Source: Desulfatiglans anilini DSM 4660 (GTDB lineage Bacteria > Desulfobacterota > DSM-4660 > Desulfatiglandales > Desulfatiglandaceae). From it: DNA of 64,000 nt. Position numbers and translations under genes: made by a program. Below are positions 1 through 7,636 of the stretch, in pieces. The notes below the pieces were generated by a model. It was not told the origin of the DNA, made no database searches, and saw only the letters and a list, made by a program, of their open reading frames with translations. Each line of letters begins with the position of its first letter. The stretch's first letter is position 1. The stretch spans positions 1 to 64,000 of the forward strand of contig NZ_AULM01000021.1 in assembly GCF_000422285.1 (NCBI RefSeq), read 5' to 3'.

Positions 1-124
1 CACGCTGCCACTGGCGCTTCCGGGCACGCTGGCATTCCTTCCGGGCGCAGTAGCGTTGGGTCTTGATGCGCGGATTGCGCTCGAAAACAGATCCGCAATG
101 GAGGCATCGAATAGTCTCGTTCAT
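1..124 (-). CDS. Small zinc-ribbon-like protein (3' end outside window)
   Basis: Reading the minus strand from the ATG at 124 gives 41 codons running off the window edge, beginning MNETIRCLHCGSVFERNP. It has two Cys pairs (CLHC and, further on, YCARKEC) spaced as in a small zinc ribbon, and a very basic RARKRQWQR stretch. A clear Shine-Dalgarno GGGGAGG precedes the ATG. Short Cys4 proteins of this type are often found beside transposases or integrases, but no such gene is visible here. The function is not known; nucleic-acid binding is a guess from the basic tail. Confidence 0.6.
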   Translation of the reverse strand, partial: MNETIRCLHCGSVFERNPRIKTQRYCARKECQRARKRQWQR

Positions 125-269
125 GGTCGTCCTCCCCGTGGATGACAACCATAACACTTGTGAGCCTAATCTTTCGAGATTACACAAAAAGACGAAATAA
201 AGAAGAGAAAGAAGCAGATCCAGGAAGAAAAGACAGGTTTTACATACAGGAAAGAAGGAAGAACCTGCA

Positions 270-965
270 ATGCCGGTTTTTCAGCCGCTCATTTTGGCCA
301 GTTTTCTACCGGCTATGTCTGTCCATTTTTTGACCGGCGTTAATAGTGGACTGGATCTGCATAACCGGCTCGATCTCGTCTTCGATCAGATGATCGGACA
401 GCTCGCCTCTGATCCCCTGAGGTTGGAGAATATCTTCAAGCCTCCGAAAAATGAGCCCTCAGTGAAGGATTCCAGCGATACGGTGCCCCTTTGCTCCGAC
501 GAGGATGGGGAATCCTTGCCATGGGTGAGCATCTTGGAATACCGACCTGAGCGCAATGAATCAGCGCAGAAAGGGGATCGCTCCAAGGACCGCCCAATCC
601 ATCTGAAAGACACAAAACCCACCCGGAACGACCGGACCCTGATTATGCCGCTCAGCAATCCCTTTGACGCCGGCCATGCCGTCTATGGGGATTTTGAACT
701 GGTCTTTCCGGATTTCAAGGGCATGACTCTCGAAGAGGCTCTGGTGATGATCGCCGAGGCCGCAAAACCCATGACGAACGAGGATATAAGATTTTACAAC
801 GTGGAATTGGCCGTCTACGACATCGATGGGACCGCCCTGCCAAAAAACCCTTTCAACTTGAGCCGCACGGTGCTCGAGCAGTATCCGCCCGCCGGCGCGG
901 TTCAGCCCGTCTTCGTCTTGTGGAAGTCCATCGGGTGCAACGGCGCAAGCCTCTGGATCAAGTAG
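270..965 (+). CDS. Hypothetical protein, 231 aa
   Basis: An open frame with a plausible ribosome site (AAGGAAG about 10 nt before the ATG). The N-terminal part looks poorly constrained and polar (about residues 60-125). The C-terminal hundred residues, from FDAGHAVYGDFELVFPDF onward, have the alternating hydrophobic pattern of a folded domain. No signal peptide is convincing, although residues 1-25 are hydrophobic. I do not recognise the family. The gene is isolated: the next likely coding sequence downstream is on the opposite strand. Confidence 0.5.
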   Translation: MPVFQPLILASFLPAMSVHFLTGVNSGLDLHNRLDLVFDQMIGQLASDPLRLENIFKPPKNEPSVKDSSDTVPLCSDEDGESLPWVSILEYRPERNESAQKGDRSKDRPIHLKDTKPTRNDRTLIMPLSNPFDAGHAVYGDFELVFPDFKGMTLEEALVMIAEAAKPMTNEDIRFYNVELAVYDIDGTALPKNPFNLSRTVLEQYPPAGAVQPVFVLWKSIGCNGASLWIK

Positions 966-967
966 CA

Positions 968-1180
968 TCATTTGCTTGCCACACCACCGCGTTGTCTCGA
1001 TTTACGGACGTTTGACTGCAGAACTCCGAGAGGCACCCCGTCAGCCACCCCCTCCAGTTCCTCGAAGCATGCGATCCCGAAGGCCTTGTGCCGGCCAGGC
1101 ACAAGCCGCATCCGGATGCGCGTGACCACCCCGGTCAGCTTTAACACGCGGCCCCGCTCTATCAAAATGATAGACTTCAA
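968..1180 (-). CDS. Possible small protein, 70 aa (weak PilZ-like pattern)
   Basis: A minus-strand frame opens at a TTG (1180-1178) with a good Shine-Dalgarno AAGGAG seven bases upstream. The protein begins with residues encoded by the first 17-bp palindrome (1158-1174), so that site lies inside its first codons. The segment GRVLKLTGVVTRIRMRL followed by FGIACFEELEG loosely recalls the strand pattern of PilZ domains, but the length is short and the resemblance may be chance. A competing + frame covers nearly the same bases and has no ribosome site that I can see. Confidence 0.3.
   Translation of the reverse strand: MKSIILIERGRVLKLTGVVTRIRMRLVPGRHKAFGIACFEELEGVADGVPLGVLQSNVRKSRQRGGVASK
1158..1174. 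promoter_or_regulatory. Palindrome TCTATCA-N3-TGATAGA, copy 1
   Basis: TCTATCAAAATGATAGA: 7-bp perfect inverted arms round a 3-bp centre. It is one of three near-identical sites (others at 1416-1432 and 1771-1787) with a decayed copy at 1450-1463. The size and symmetry fit a binding site for a dimeric repressor or activator. This copy overlaps the first codons of the minus-strand frame 968-1180. Confidence 0.5.
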
Positions 1181-1413
1181 GTAACCACTCCTTATAACGA
1201 ATCATTTGTCTTTGATTCCGCCTCCCTTGCCCGACACCCTCCTCCATTTAACCACGACACATCCTCCCGCGGCTCTGACCGCCGGGAACGCCGTTTCCCC
1301 TCTCCAGCACAACGGAAATAGCTCCAAGCGATTGAAAGCACACGGATAAATACTGCGGAAAGGACGCCACCCCCAATCCAGCCCCCTCCCTTCGCCGCAC
1401 CCGAACCTTCCCT

Positions 1414-1434
1414 GGTCTATCAAATTGATAGACC
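1414..1434. promoter_or_regulatory. Palindrome TCTATCA-N3-TGATAGA, copy 2 (extended arms)
   Basis: The core TCTATCAAATTGATAGA (1416-1432) is flanked by GG and CC that extend each arm to 9 bp, making this the best copy. It lies about 95 bp upstream of the candidate sigma-54 promoter at 1527, a normal distance for an enhancer-type activator site. Confidence 0.5.
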
Positions 1435-1449
1435 ACCTTGTTCAATACG

Positions 1450-1463
1450 ATCAAGATGATAGT
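1450..1463. promoter_or_regulatory. Degenerate palindrome copy (ATCA-AGA-TGAT core)
   Basis: ATCAAGATGATAGT keeps the inner ATCA-N3-TGAT core of the TCTATCA-N3-TGATAGA family but has lost the outer left arm. Its centre is about 32 bp (three helical turns) from the centre of copy 2, so both could face the same side of the DNA. Confidence 0.35.
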
Positions 1464-1522
1464 TTAAGCCATGAACATTTTTGTTTCAACATTTGAATCG
1501 TTATGTATATCAATGGCTTAAA
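1463..1522. repeat. 10-bp inverted repeat just upstream of the sigma-54-like site
   Basis: TTTAAGCCAT (1463-1472) and ATGGCTTAAA (1513-1522) are exact reverse complements separated by 40 bp. The right arm ends 5 bp before the -24 element at 1527. It may be a pair of activator half-sites rather than an RNA hairpin, because the loop is long. Confidence 0.4.
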
Positions 1523-1526
1523 TAAT

Positions 1527-1542
1527 TGGCACGCCTTTCGCA
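1527..1542 (+). promoter_or_regulatory. Candidate sigma-54 (-24/-12) promoter
   Basis: TGGCACGCCTTTCGCA matches the consensus TGGCACG-N4-TTGCA with one mismatch (TCGCA), and the GG and GC are correctly spaced. The nearest + strand gene is the FlbD-like frame at 1984, over 400 bp downstream, so the transcript would have a long leader. Confidence 0.45.
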
Positions 1543-1770
1543 ATTATCACTGCGGCCGTGCGCCGGGGCAGGTTCTTCACCGGCGCCCACCTCGACTCCA
1601 TAAAAAGCGACACCATTTGGATGGATGCCCCGGATTGACCCTGAAGCCCTTTGTTTTGGGGTGATTCGGCGGTTTTCGATCTTCGAGGCGCTCCATCCCC
1701 GGCCTCCCCGGATGACCGGCAACGGCTGTTCCAGGGCTAGACAGGCTGCAACAGATAGGGCCGGCCGGTG

Positions 1771-1787
1771 TCTATCATTTTGATAGG
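1771..1787. promoter_or_regulatory. Palindrome TCTATCA-N3-TGATAGG, copy 3
   Basis: TCTATCATTTTGATAGG differs from a perfect member of the family by the last base only. It lies about 200 bp upstream of the FlbD-like start at 1984. Together with the other copies it suggests one regulator acting across this sparsely coding region. Confidence 0.45.
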
Positions 1788-1983
1788 AGTCGTGGAGAGC
1801 CCGAAGGCCGATCGAGGCGTCTGCACCCAGGCGGGATCGTACTCAGATGACGGATATGCGGCGAGCGGGAGGCGCCGGTGCCCACTGCACCCGGCTGTTG
1901 ATTGTCGCAAGGGCATATCCGGGAGTCCTGTGCCCATGACCATAGCCCCCGGGTCATGGATGGCAGGAGAAAGAAAGGCCGAA

Positions 1984-2235
1984 ATGATCGAGGTTGTGCT
2001 GCTCGACAATTCGAAGATGTGGCTGAACCCCTTGCACATATTCTCCATCAGGTCGAAGCCCGATACGGTCATCACCTTCACGACGAAGCAGACCCTGACC
2101 GTCCGGGATTCCGTGCAGGAGTTGTGCAGGAAGATCGACGACTATTTCCGGTTCATCAATCCCGGATGCAGCTCTTTCGATATCGAATCAACCGATGGAA
2201 CCGGCGGGCCGGGATTGGTTCGGCAGGAGAGGTGA
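1984..2235 (+). CDS. FlbD-like (SwrD family) small protein
   Basis: The first 60 residues, beginning MIEVVLLDNSKMWLNPLHI and including PDTVITFTTKQTLTV and a C-terminal amphipathic helix VQELCRKIDDYFRF, match the short FlbD/SwrD family. That family normally sits in flagellar operons and affects motility or stator function. I chose the ATG at 1984, which has AGGAGAAAG upstream; the frame is open further 5' to 1768 but that part looks non-coding and carries a palindrome. The C-terminal tail (about 20 residues, Gly-rich) exceeds the usual family length. No flagellar gene is nearby, so its role here is unclear. Confidence 0.6.
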   Translation: MIEVVLLDNSKMWLNPLHIFSIRSKPDTVITFTTKQTLTVRDSVQELCRKIDDYFRFINPGCSSFDIESTDGTGGPGLVRQER

Positions 2236-2546
2236 AAACCTCCAAAATCTGCCAGTAAATCAGTAGCTAAAGGAATGGTCGGGCCATGAACCGAAGGGGC
2301 GGAGCTGTGCCGAGCAACCCCGAAAAGGGTCACTAGGATCCTAAGGCTTGGCCTTCTTAGAGAAGCACTTTTCCCCGCTGTTCAGGATATGGTCGAGCGT
2401 TCTGCAAATGGCCAGGCGCCATTCCTTCATTTTGCCCGAGCAGGTTGTGCCCGGGGAGTCTTGTCATACAGCAACAGGCAAGGAATCCGGTTCGAGACCA
2501 GACAACTCAGCAAAAATTTTTAGCGTTTGCAGGCGGTGAGCAGGTC
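2236..2546 (+). other. Non-coding leader upstream of the EPS core
   Basis: About 310 bp with no supported gene. It directly precedes the first glycosyltransferase of the EPS core and includes GC-rich, potentially paired segments (for instance ACCCCGAAAAGGGT near 2318), so it could be a structured 5' leader. I could not match it to any riboswitch consensus that I know. Confidence 0.35.
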
Positions 2547-3311
2547 ATGAAGGACTACACGGAACCTATCCTTGGCTTGGGCGTTACACAAGCCACCCTC
2601 GATGCCTGCATCGATAGGATCCTTAGTGGGTTGGGGTCCAGGGCCGAACGTCAGGTCGTGGCGTGCCTGAATCCGCACTCCATCGTTCTGGCGAGGCGGG
2701 ACCCGGTGTTCTCGATGGCTCTCAGGGATGCGGACATCGTCGTGCCCGACGGAACCGGGATCGTCTTCGCATCGCGTATCCTTGGCGGTGCGATTCGCGA
2801 GCGCATCACGGGGAGCGACATCTTCCGCGAAGTAAACCTGCATATGAACCGGAGGGGCGGATACCGGTGCTTTTTCCTGGGATCGACCTATAAAAACCTC
2901 GAACGGATCCGCGATAAGTTTTCAAGGCAATATCCCAACGTCGAGATTGCTGGGATGTATTCGCCGCCTTTTAAACCCGATTTCGACGAGAACGACACGC
3001 GAGATATGGTTGCTGCGATAAACGCTGCCCGCCCCGATGTTTTGTGGGTAGGGATGAGCGCTCCGAAGCAGGAAAAGTGGATATACCTGAATCGGCGTAG
3101 GCTCGATGCGGCGTTGATCGCTGCGGTCGGGGCAGTGTTCGATTTTTACGTTGGGACTGTGAAACGCGCTCCGCGCTGGTTTTTGGAGCATGGTCTCGAA
3201 TGGCTGCCGAGGCTCATCCAAGAGCCCCGGCGGCTGTGGCGCCGGAATCTTGTTTCCACCCCCCTTTTTCTGAGCCTGGTTTTGCACGAGAAGCGGAGTC
3301 GATTCAGATAA
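2547..3311 (+). CDS. WecG/TagA/CpsF-family glycosyltransferase (GT26)
   Basis: Cytoplasmic, membrane-associated enzyme expected to transfer a sugar (ManNAc(A)-type in characterised members) from a nucleotide donor to an undecaprenyl-diphosphate-linked primer. Family motifs are visible: NPHSIVLARRDP, PDGTGIVFASR and the ERITGSD segment, then VGMSAPKQEKWI, which is typical of the C-terminal half. I start at the ATG at 2547 (MKDYTEPILGLGV); the frame is open to 2445 but the extra 34 residues look like leader sequence. Length 254 aa fits the family. It is followed after 27 bp by the initiating transferase gene, so the two probably build the first steps of the lipid-linked repeat. Confidence 0.9.
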   Translation: MKDYTEPILGLGVTQATLDACIDRILSGLGSRAERQVVACLNPHSIVLARRDPVFSMALRDADIVVPDGTGIVFASRILGGAIRERITGSDIFREVNLHMNRRGGYRCFFLGSTYKNLERIRDKFSRQYPNVEIAGMYSPPFKPDFDENDTRDMVAAINAARPDVLWVGMSAPKQEKWIYLNRRRLDAALIAAVGAVFDFYVGTVKRAPRWFLEHGLEWLPRLIQEPRRLWRRNLVSTPLFLSLVLHEKRSRFR

Positions 3312-3338
3312 TCCGCTTTTCACCCTCGATTACCTCTC

Positions 3339-5018
3339 ATGACTACCATTACCGTCATCTTTCTTATCGCCCTTACCTTGGCCTTGGTCAATACACCACT
3401 GGTTGCCAAGGTTGGTTTGCGTTTGGGGATCGTCGATCCGCCTGGCGAGCGTAAGATCCATCGACGGCCGGTGCCGCGTATCGGGGGCGCGGCCATCTTT
3501 TTGTCGTTTTGGGGTTCATTCCTCCCGGTGCTCTCTCCGTGGGTCCGGGAGAAGACGAATGTGCTGCAGTTGATCGCGTCCGAACCGGCACTGTTTGCGA
3601 TCGCGCTCGGCAGTGCGATCGCCTTCGGGCTGGGCCTCTGGGATGACAAGCGCGGACTTGGACCGTGGAAAAAGTTCGGGGTCCAGATTCTGGCGGGGGC
3701 GATTGCCTATTTCGGGGGTGTACAGATCCAAGGCGTCAGCGTCCCCGGGGTGGGGACTTTTCATTTAGGCTGGGTCGCTCTGCCGGTGACGGTCTTTTGG
3801 ATACTGCTCGTGATGAACGCTATCAATTTGATCGACGGGCTTGACGGGTTGGCGGCGGGGGTGAGCTTCTTCGCCTGCATGGTACTGGTGGCGTTGAGCG
3901 TGATCGGACATCATCTGCTTGTGGCCGCTCTGATGGCGGCGCTGGCGGGTGCCATTCTGGGCTTTTTGCGTTACAACTTCAACCCGGCCAAAATTTTTAT
4001 GGGCGACGGGGGCAGCTACTTTCTCGGGTATATGATCGCCACCTCCAGCATCATCGGTTCGATCAAAGGCCAGGCCGCCGTGACGCTGCTGATCCCGGTC
4101 ATCGCTATGGGGGTTCCGCTGCTCGATACCATGTGGGCGACGGTCCGCCGTTTCCTGATGGGAAAGGCCATTTTTCAGGCCGACCGGGAGCACTTCCACC
4201 ACCGGTTGCTGCGGCTCGGGTACTCGCACCGGAAGGCGGTTCTGCTCCTGTACGGGGCCTCGATCATGTTCGGGATCCTTGCCCTTGCGCTCGTCAACCT
4301 CCAGGACGAGCGGGCTGCATTGATCTTGGGCGCGATTGCCGTGGTGGTGATTCTGGGCATCCGGCGGCTTGGATATATGAACTACCTCAAAGGAAAGCGG
4401 CTGATGGCGTGGATTCGCGAACTCGGCGATGCAGCCGGACTTTCGCATGAGCGGAGGAGCTTCCTCTATGAACAGATCCAGATCAGCGAGGCAAGCGATC
4501 TCGAAGAACTGTGGCGCAGGACGGCCCATGCCCTGGGGATGCTCGAAATCGATCTTGCGGCCCTGTATCTGAACGGCAACAAGAACGGCAATAAGAAAGG
4601 AGGTGGAAAGAAGGAGGGCCGGCCGTTTGAAATGAGGGCCCCACAAGGTGCCGGATGCCTCATGTTCGGCCCTGGGAACATGGATCGCCGCTTGACCGCT
4701 GCGTTGCACGCCAGTGTCTGTAGCCGGATCGATCCGCCGGATTTCGTCTGGAGCCGGACTCCCCTCTCCGATATCCGGCAGCGCTACCAGCTGCGCCTCG
4801 AATTGGCGCTTATCGGCGAGGAGAGTGAAAATCTCGGCACGCTGGTGCTGCTGAAAAACGGCGGTTCCGGCGCGACCTCGCACTATACACTCAAGCGGGT
4901 CGAACATCTGCGCCGGAATGTGATCGGAACGCTCGAAAACATTTTGGGCAAGGAAGGCGTGAGGATGAACGGCAATGTTCCTCTCCTTGGGTATAAGGCC
5001 CGCTCAGAGCATGTGTGA
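3339..5018 (+). CDS. WecA/MraY-type polyprenyl-phosphate sugar-1-P transferase with C-terminal extension
   Basis: Polytopic membrane enzyme that starts a lipid-linked glycan by moving a sugar-1-phosphate onto undecaprenyl phosphate. Signature elements are present: PPGERKIHRRPVPRIGG near the N-terminus, NAINLIDGLDGLAAG (the aspartate-rich loop), NPAKIFMGDGGS and the HFHHRLLRLGYS loop. About ten hydrophobic segments fill residues 1-345. The protein is 559 aa, well above the usual 330-370. Residues 350-559 are soluble, contain a low-complexity Asn/Lys/Gly linker, and look like a GAF-type sensor fold, which is inference. The extension may regulate initiation. The donor sugar cannot be read from sequence. 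Confidence 0.9.
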   Translation: MTTITVIFLIALTLALVNTPLVAKVGLRLGIVDPPGERKIHRRPVPRIGGAAIFLSFWGSFLPVLSPWVREKTNVLQLIASEPALFAIALGSAIAFGLGLWDDKRGLGPWKKFGVQILAGAIAYFGGVQIQGVSVPGVGTFHLGWVALPVTVFWILLVMNAINLIDGLDGLAAGVSFFACMVLVALSVIGHHLLVAALMAALAGAILGFLRYNFNPAKIFMGDGGSYFLGYMIATSSIIGSIKGQAAVTLLIPVIAMGVPLLDTMWATVRRFLMGKAIFQADREHFHHRLLRLGYSHRKAVLLLYGASIMFGILALALVNLQDERAALILGAIAVVVILGIRRLGYMNYLKGKRLMAWIRELGDAAGLSHERRSFLYEQIQISEASDLEELWRRTAHALGMLEIDLAALYLNGNKNGNKKGGGKKEGRPFEMRAPQGAGCLMFGPGNMDRRLTAALHASVCSRIDPPDFVWSRTPLSDIRQRYQLRLELALIGEESENLGTLVLLKNGGSGATSHYTLKRVEHLRRNVIGTLENILGKEGVRMNGNVPLLGYKARSEHV

Positions 5019-5051
5019 AGCTGACTTTTCCAAGGCCGGCGGGACATTGAC

Positions 5052-7631
5052 ATGAGGCTTCGCATCGCTGCAGGCGTGTTCTTGGTGCTTCTTTTTCCCT
5101 TCTTTGCGGGAGCGGAGGTGTTCAAAGGTATGTATGGCGTCTCACCGCGGGCGGGGGAGGATTTGAACAGCTATGCATTGCAGCTGAAGGCTACTGGATT
5201 GAAGGCGGTTTTCGTCCCGCCGGACAAGGCCGTCGTTGCGGCCTTCAAGAAACGTGGATTCGAGGTGTATGTCAGCGTCAATGCATTTGGAGGCAGCGAG
5301 GCCTGGGAACGATACCCTGATTCAATGCCGGTCCAGGCAGACGGGCGGCTTATCGGGGCCTCGGAACAGGGAAAGGCCCCGGGAGGGGTTTGTCCAAGCC
5401 ATCGAGGGTGGCGTCAGGATCGGCTGAAAGCGATCCAAGAAATCGTGGAGGGGTTCAGAGGAGAGGATGCGATCGATGGCATTTGGCTAGATTTTCTCCG
5501 ATATCCGGGGGTTTGGGAGGCGGAAGACCCTCGAATACCGGATACCTGCTATTGTCCGAGGTGCCTCCGTCTCTTTCGGCAGCAGACGGGGATCGCCCTC
5601 CCGGCGGATCTCGACGCGGTTGCGGCCGCCGATTGGATCGACGAGCACTGTCCCTATGAATGGATGAAGTGGAAAAAGCGGCAGATCACCTCCTTTGCAG
5701 AGGAGGTCCGCGGCATCCTGGAAAGGGCCGATGCGCAAGACACCGTGAAATTAGGCGTCTTTCTGATTCCCTGGACCAAGGGGGAATATGGGAACGCCGT
5801 CTCGTACATTCTGGCCCAGGACGCCGGGGAACTCTCGGCCATCGCCGATATCGTCTCCCCCATGCTCTATCATCGGATCTCCGGCCGGCCCGTGTCCTGG
5901 GTGGGAGAGGCGACGGACTATTTCCGGGAGGCCGCAGGTTGCTCCGTGTGGCCCATTGTCCAGGCGGGGGGCTGCGATCCCCGAGAGTTCAGTTCGGTCC
6001 TCGATACGGCGACTCGGGAGGGCGGCGCGGAAGCGGTCCTCGTCTTCGCGCTTCAGGACATGACGTCCGGGCTGTGGGAGGCTCTCGGCTCTTTTCAGGG
6101 GGCCGCCAACCTGATCACGAACCCCGGGTTCGGGATGGCTTCGGATGGGAGCGGACCCGTCGAGTGGCGGCGCGGCGCGCCGGCCGGAGAAACCCGTTCG
6201 AAGAGCAGCCTTGCGGTATCGCCTGCGGACCGGATCGACGTCACAGGCTGGGAGCCCCTTGCGCGCCATCGCTCCCTGTGTTTGGGCATTTCTGCCGGCA
6301 CCGACCGGGGGGGTGTGTGGTCGAGCCCCCTTCCGAGCTGTACCCCCGGGGAGACGTTTCTGTTCGAGTCGCTTCTCTACCGCCATAGCATGGAGAACGG
6401 CGTGTACCCCCGGTTCACGTTTTGGGGCGAGGAGCATCTCGTAAACGTCCATATGCAGGTAAGGCGTTTTCAACCCGTCAGGCTGCACGTCACCTGCCCG
6501 GAAGAGCCGGCATCGGATCTCTTCGAGTTCGTGAACCACCATCCCGGGCATACCTTCTGGATGAGCGAACCGCGCCTGGTTCGGATGGCGGATCTCAGAG
6601 ATGAAAATGCGCCGAAGCCGGCCGCCTCCTTTTTTGAGGAGGGTTTCTACCCGATCGGCGTCTACGGCGCCGAACCCGATGCGCTGGAGACCGTGAAGGC
6701 AGCCGGCTTCAACACGGTCATCACGGACGGCAGCAAAGAGACGATTGAAAAATGCCACGAACTGGGCTTGAAGTATGTGGTATCGGTTCCCAAGGATCCG
6801 GACCGCCTGACGCCGTTCCTGGACGAGTTGGCGAAGACCGTGCGCAGCGATGATTTGGCCTTTTATGTGAATGACGAACCTGGCATCCACGCGTTTCCTC
6901 GCGGCCGGGCACAGGACATCCAGCGTTTGATCAAAGCGAGGTTCCCGGATGCGGCTACCTGCATGGCGGTGGTCAGGCCCCAGGTTTGCCGCGATTATCT
7001 GGATGCCGCCGACTTCTTTCTCCTCGACCAGTATCCCGTTCCCCACATGCCCATGACCTGGCTTTCGGATTCCATGGACCGGGCGGCACGGGATGTCGGG
7101 CGGAGCCGTATGGCGGCGGTCGTCCAGGCCTTTGGCGGCAGGAAGTGGTCCGGTTGGGGATGGCCGCGTATGCCCCAATGGCATGAGATGGACTGCCTGG
7201 CCTTTCTTTCCGTGGTTCACGGGGCCAGGGGGGTCTTCTTTTTCTCGTTCTCCGAGGCCGGTGCGACGCAGGAGGGCGTAGAATCCCTGAAAAAGGTGAC
7301 CGACAGGCTGCACCTTCTCCAGCCGTGGCTCAGCGTGGAGAACCTTCCCGATGCACCCGAGGTGAGCATGGTGTCCTCGTACCGCGTAGACCCCGGGGGG
7401 CGGCCCGCCATCCGGTGCTGCCTGCGCAGGACGGGGCAGGAGTGCCTGGTGATCGCCGTCAACACGATCGGCACCTTTGTCGAGGGGATGATCGCCGTCG
7501 AAGGCCCTCGGCCGACGCTCTACAGGGAGGTTTTTTCGGGCGAGGATCATGCCGCGCAGGAGGGAAGGCTCCGTGCGCGGCTCGGGCCCTACGAGGTCAA
7601 AGCCTTTTCCTTCGAATCCGGCACGAGTTGA
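5052..7631 (+). CDS. Secreted protein with two glycosidase-like TIM barrels
   Basis: A signal peptide (residues 1-21, ending GAEV) is followed by two separate barrel-like regions. Residues 25-330 resemble the GHL10/DUF4015-type putative glycosidases (DGIWLDFLRYPG, then a CYCPRCLRLF segment). Residues 525-760 form a second barrel with FYVNDEPG and FFLLDQYPV, recalling GH42-like enzymes. Between them (345-510) is a beta-rich region starting NLITNPGFG, like carbohydrate-binding modules. The final 100 residues are beta-rich too. The acidic residues in DFLRYP and NDEPG are candidate catalytic residues. Placed between the initiating transferase and the polymerase, it may trim or edit the polymer in the periplasm. 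Confidence 0.7.
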   Translation: MRLRIAAGVFLVLLFPFFAGAEVFKGMYGVSPRAGEDLNSYALQLKATGLKAVFVPPDKAVVAAFKKRGFEVYVSVNAFGGSEAWERYPDSMPVQADGRLIGASEQGKAPGGVCPSHRGWRQDRLKAIQEIVEGFRGEDAIDGIWLDFLRYPGVWEAEDPRIPDTCYCPRCLRLFRQQTGIALPADLDAVAAADWIDEHCPYEWMKWKKRQITSFAEEVRGILERADAQDTVKLGVFLIPWTKGEYGNAVSYILAQDAGELSAIADIVSPMLYHRISGRPVSWVGEATDYFREAAGCSVWPIVQAGGCDPREFSSVLDTATREGGAEAVLVFALQDMTSGLWEALGSFQGAANLITNPGFGMASDGSGPVEWRRGAPAGETRSKSSLAVSPADRIDVTGWEPLARHRSLCLGISAGTDRGGVWSSPLPSCTPGETFLFESLLYRHSMENGVYPRFTFWGEEHLVNVHMQVRRFQPVRLHVTCPEEPASDLFEFVNHHPGHTFWMSEPRLVRMADLRDENAPKPAASFFEEGFYPIGVYGAEPDALETVKAAGFNTVITDGSKETIEKCHELGLKYVVSVPKDPDRLTPFLDELAKTVRSDDLAFYVNDEPGIHAFPRGRAQDIQRLIKARFPDAATCMAVVRPQVCRDYLDAADFFLLDQYPVPHMPMTWLSDSMDRAARDVGRSRMAAVVQAFGGRKWSGWGWPRMPQWHEMDCLAFLSVVHGARGVFFFSFSEAGATQEGVESLKKVTDRLHLLQPWLSVENLPDAPEVSMVSSYRVDPGGRPAIRCCLRRTGQECLVIAVNTIGTFVEGMIAVEGPRPTLYREVFSGEDHAAQEGRLRARLGPYEVKAFSFESGTS

Positions 7632-7636
7632 AGAGC

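Noticed and set aside
972-1184. 70-codon + frame opposite the possible small minus-strand gene
   Set aside because: Ser/Thr/Arg/Pro-rich composition and no ribosome site; the minus-strand frame has a clear AAGGAG.
1510-1722. 70-codon minus-strand frame
   Set aside because: It lies over the sigma-54-like site, has no ribosome site and no recognisable protein pattern.
2236-2546. c-di-GMP or other riboswitch in the EPS leader
   Set aside because: Conserved cores of the GEMM-type and other classes that I know were not found, although local pairing is possible.
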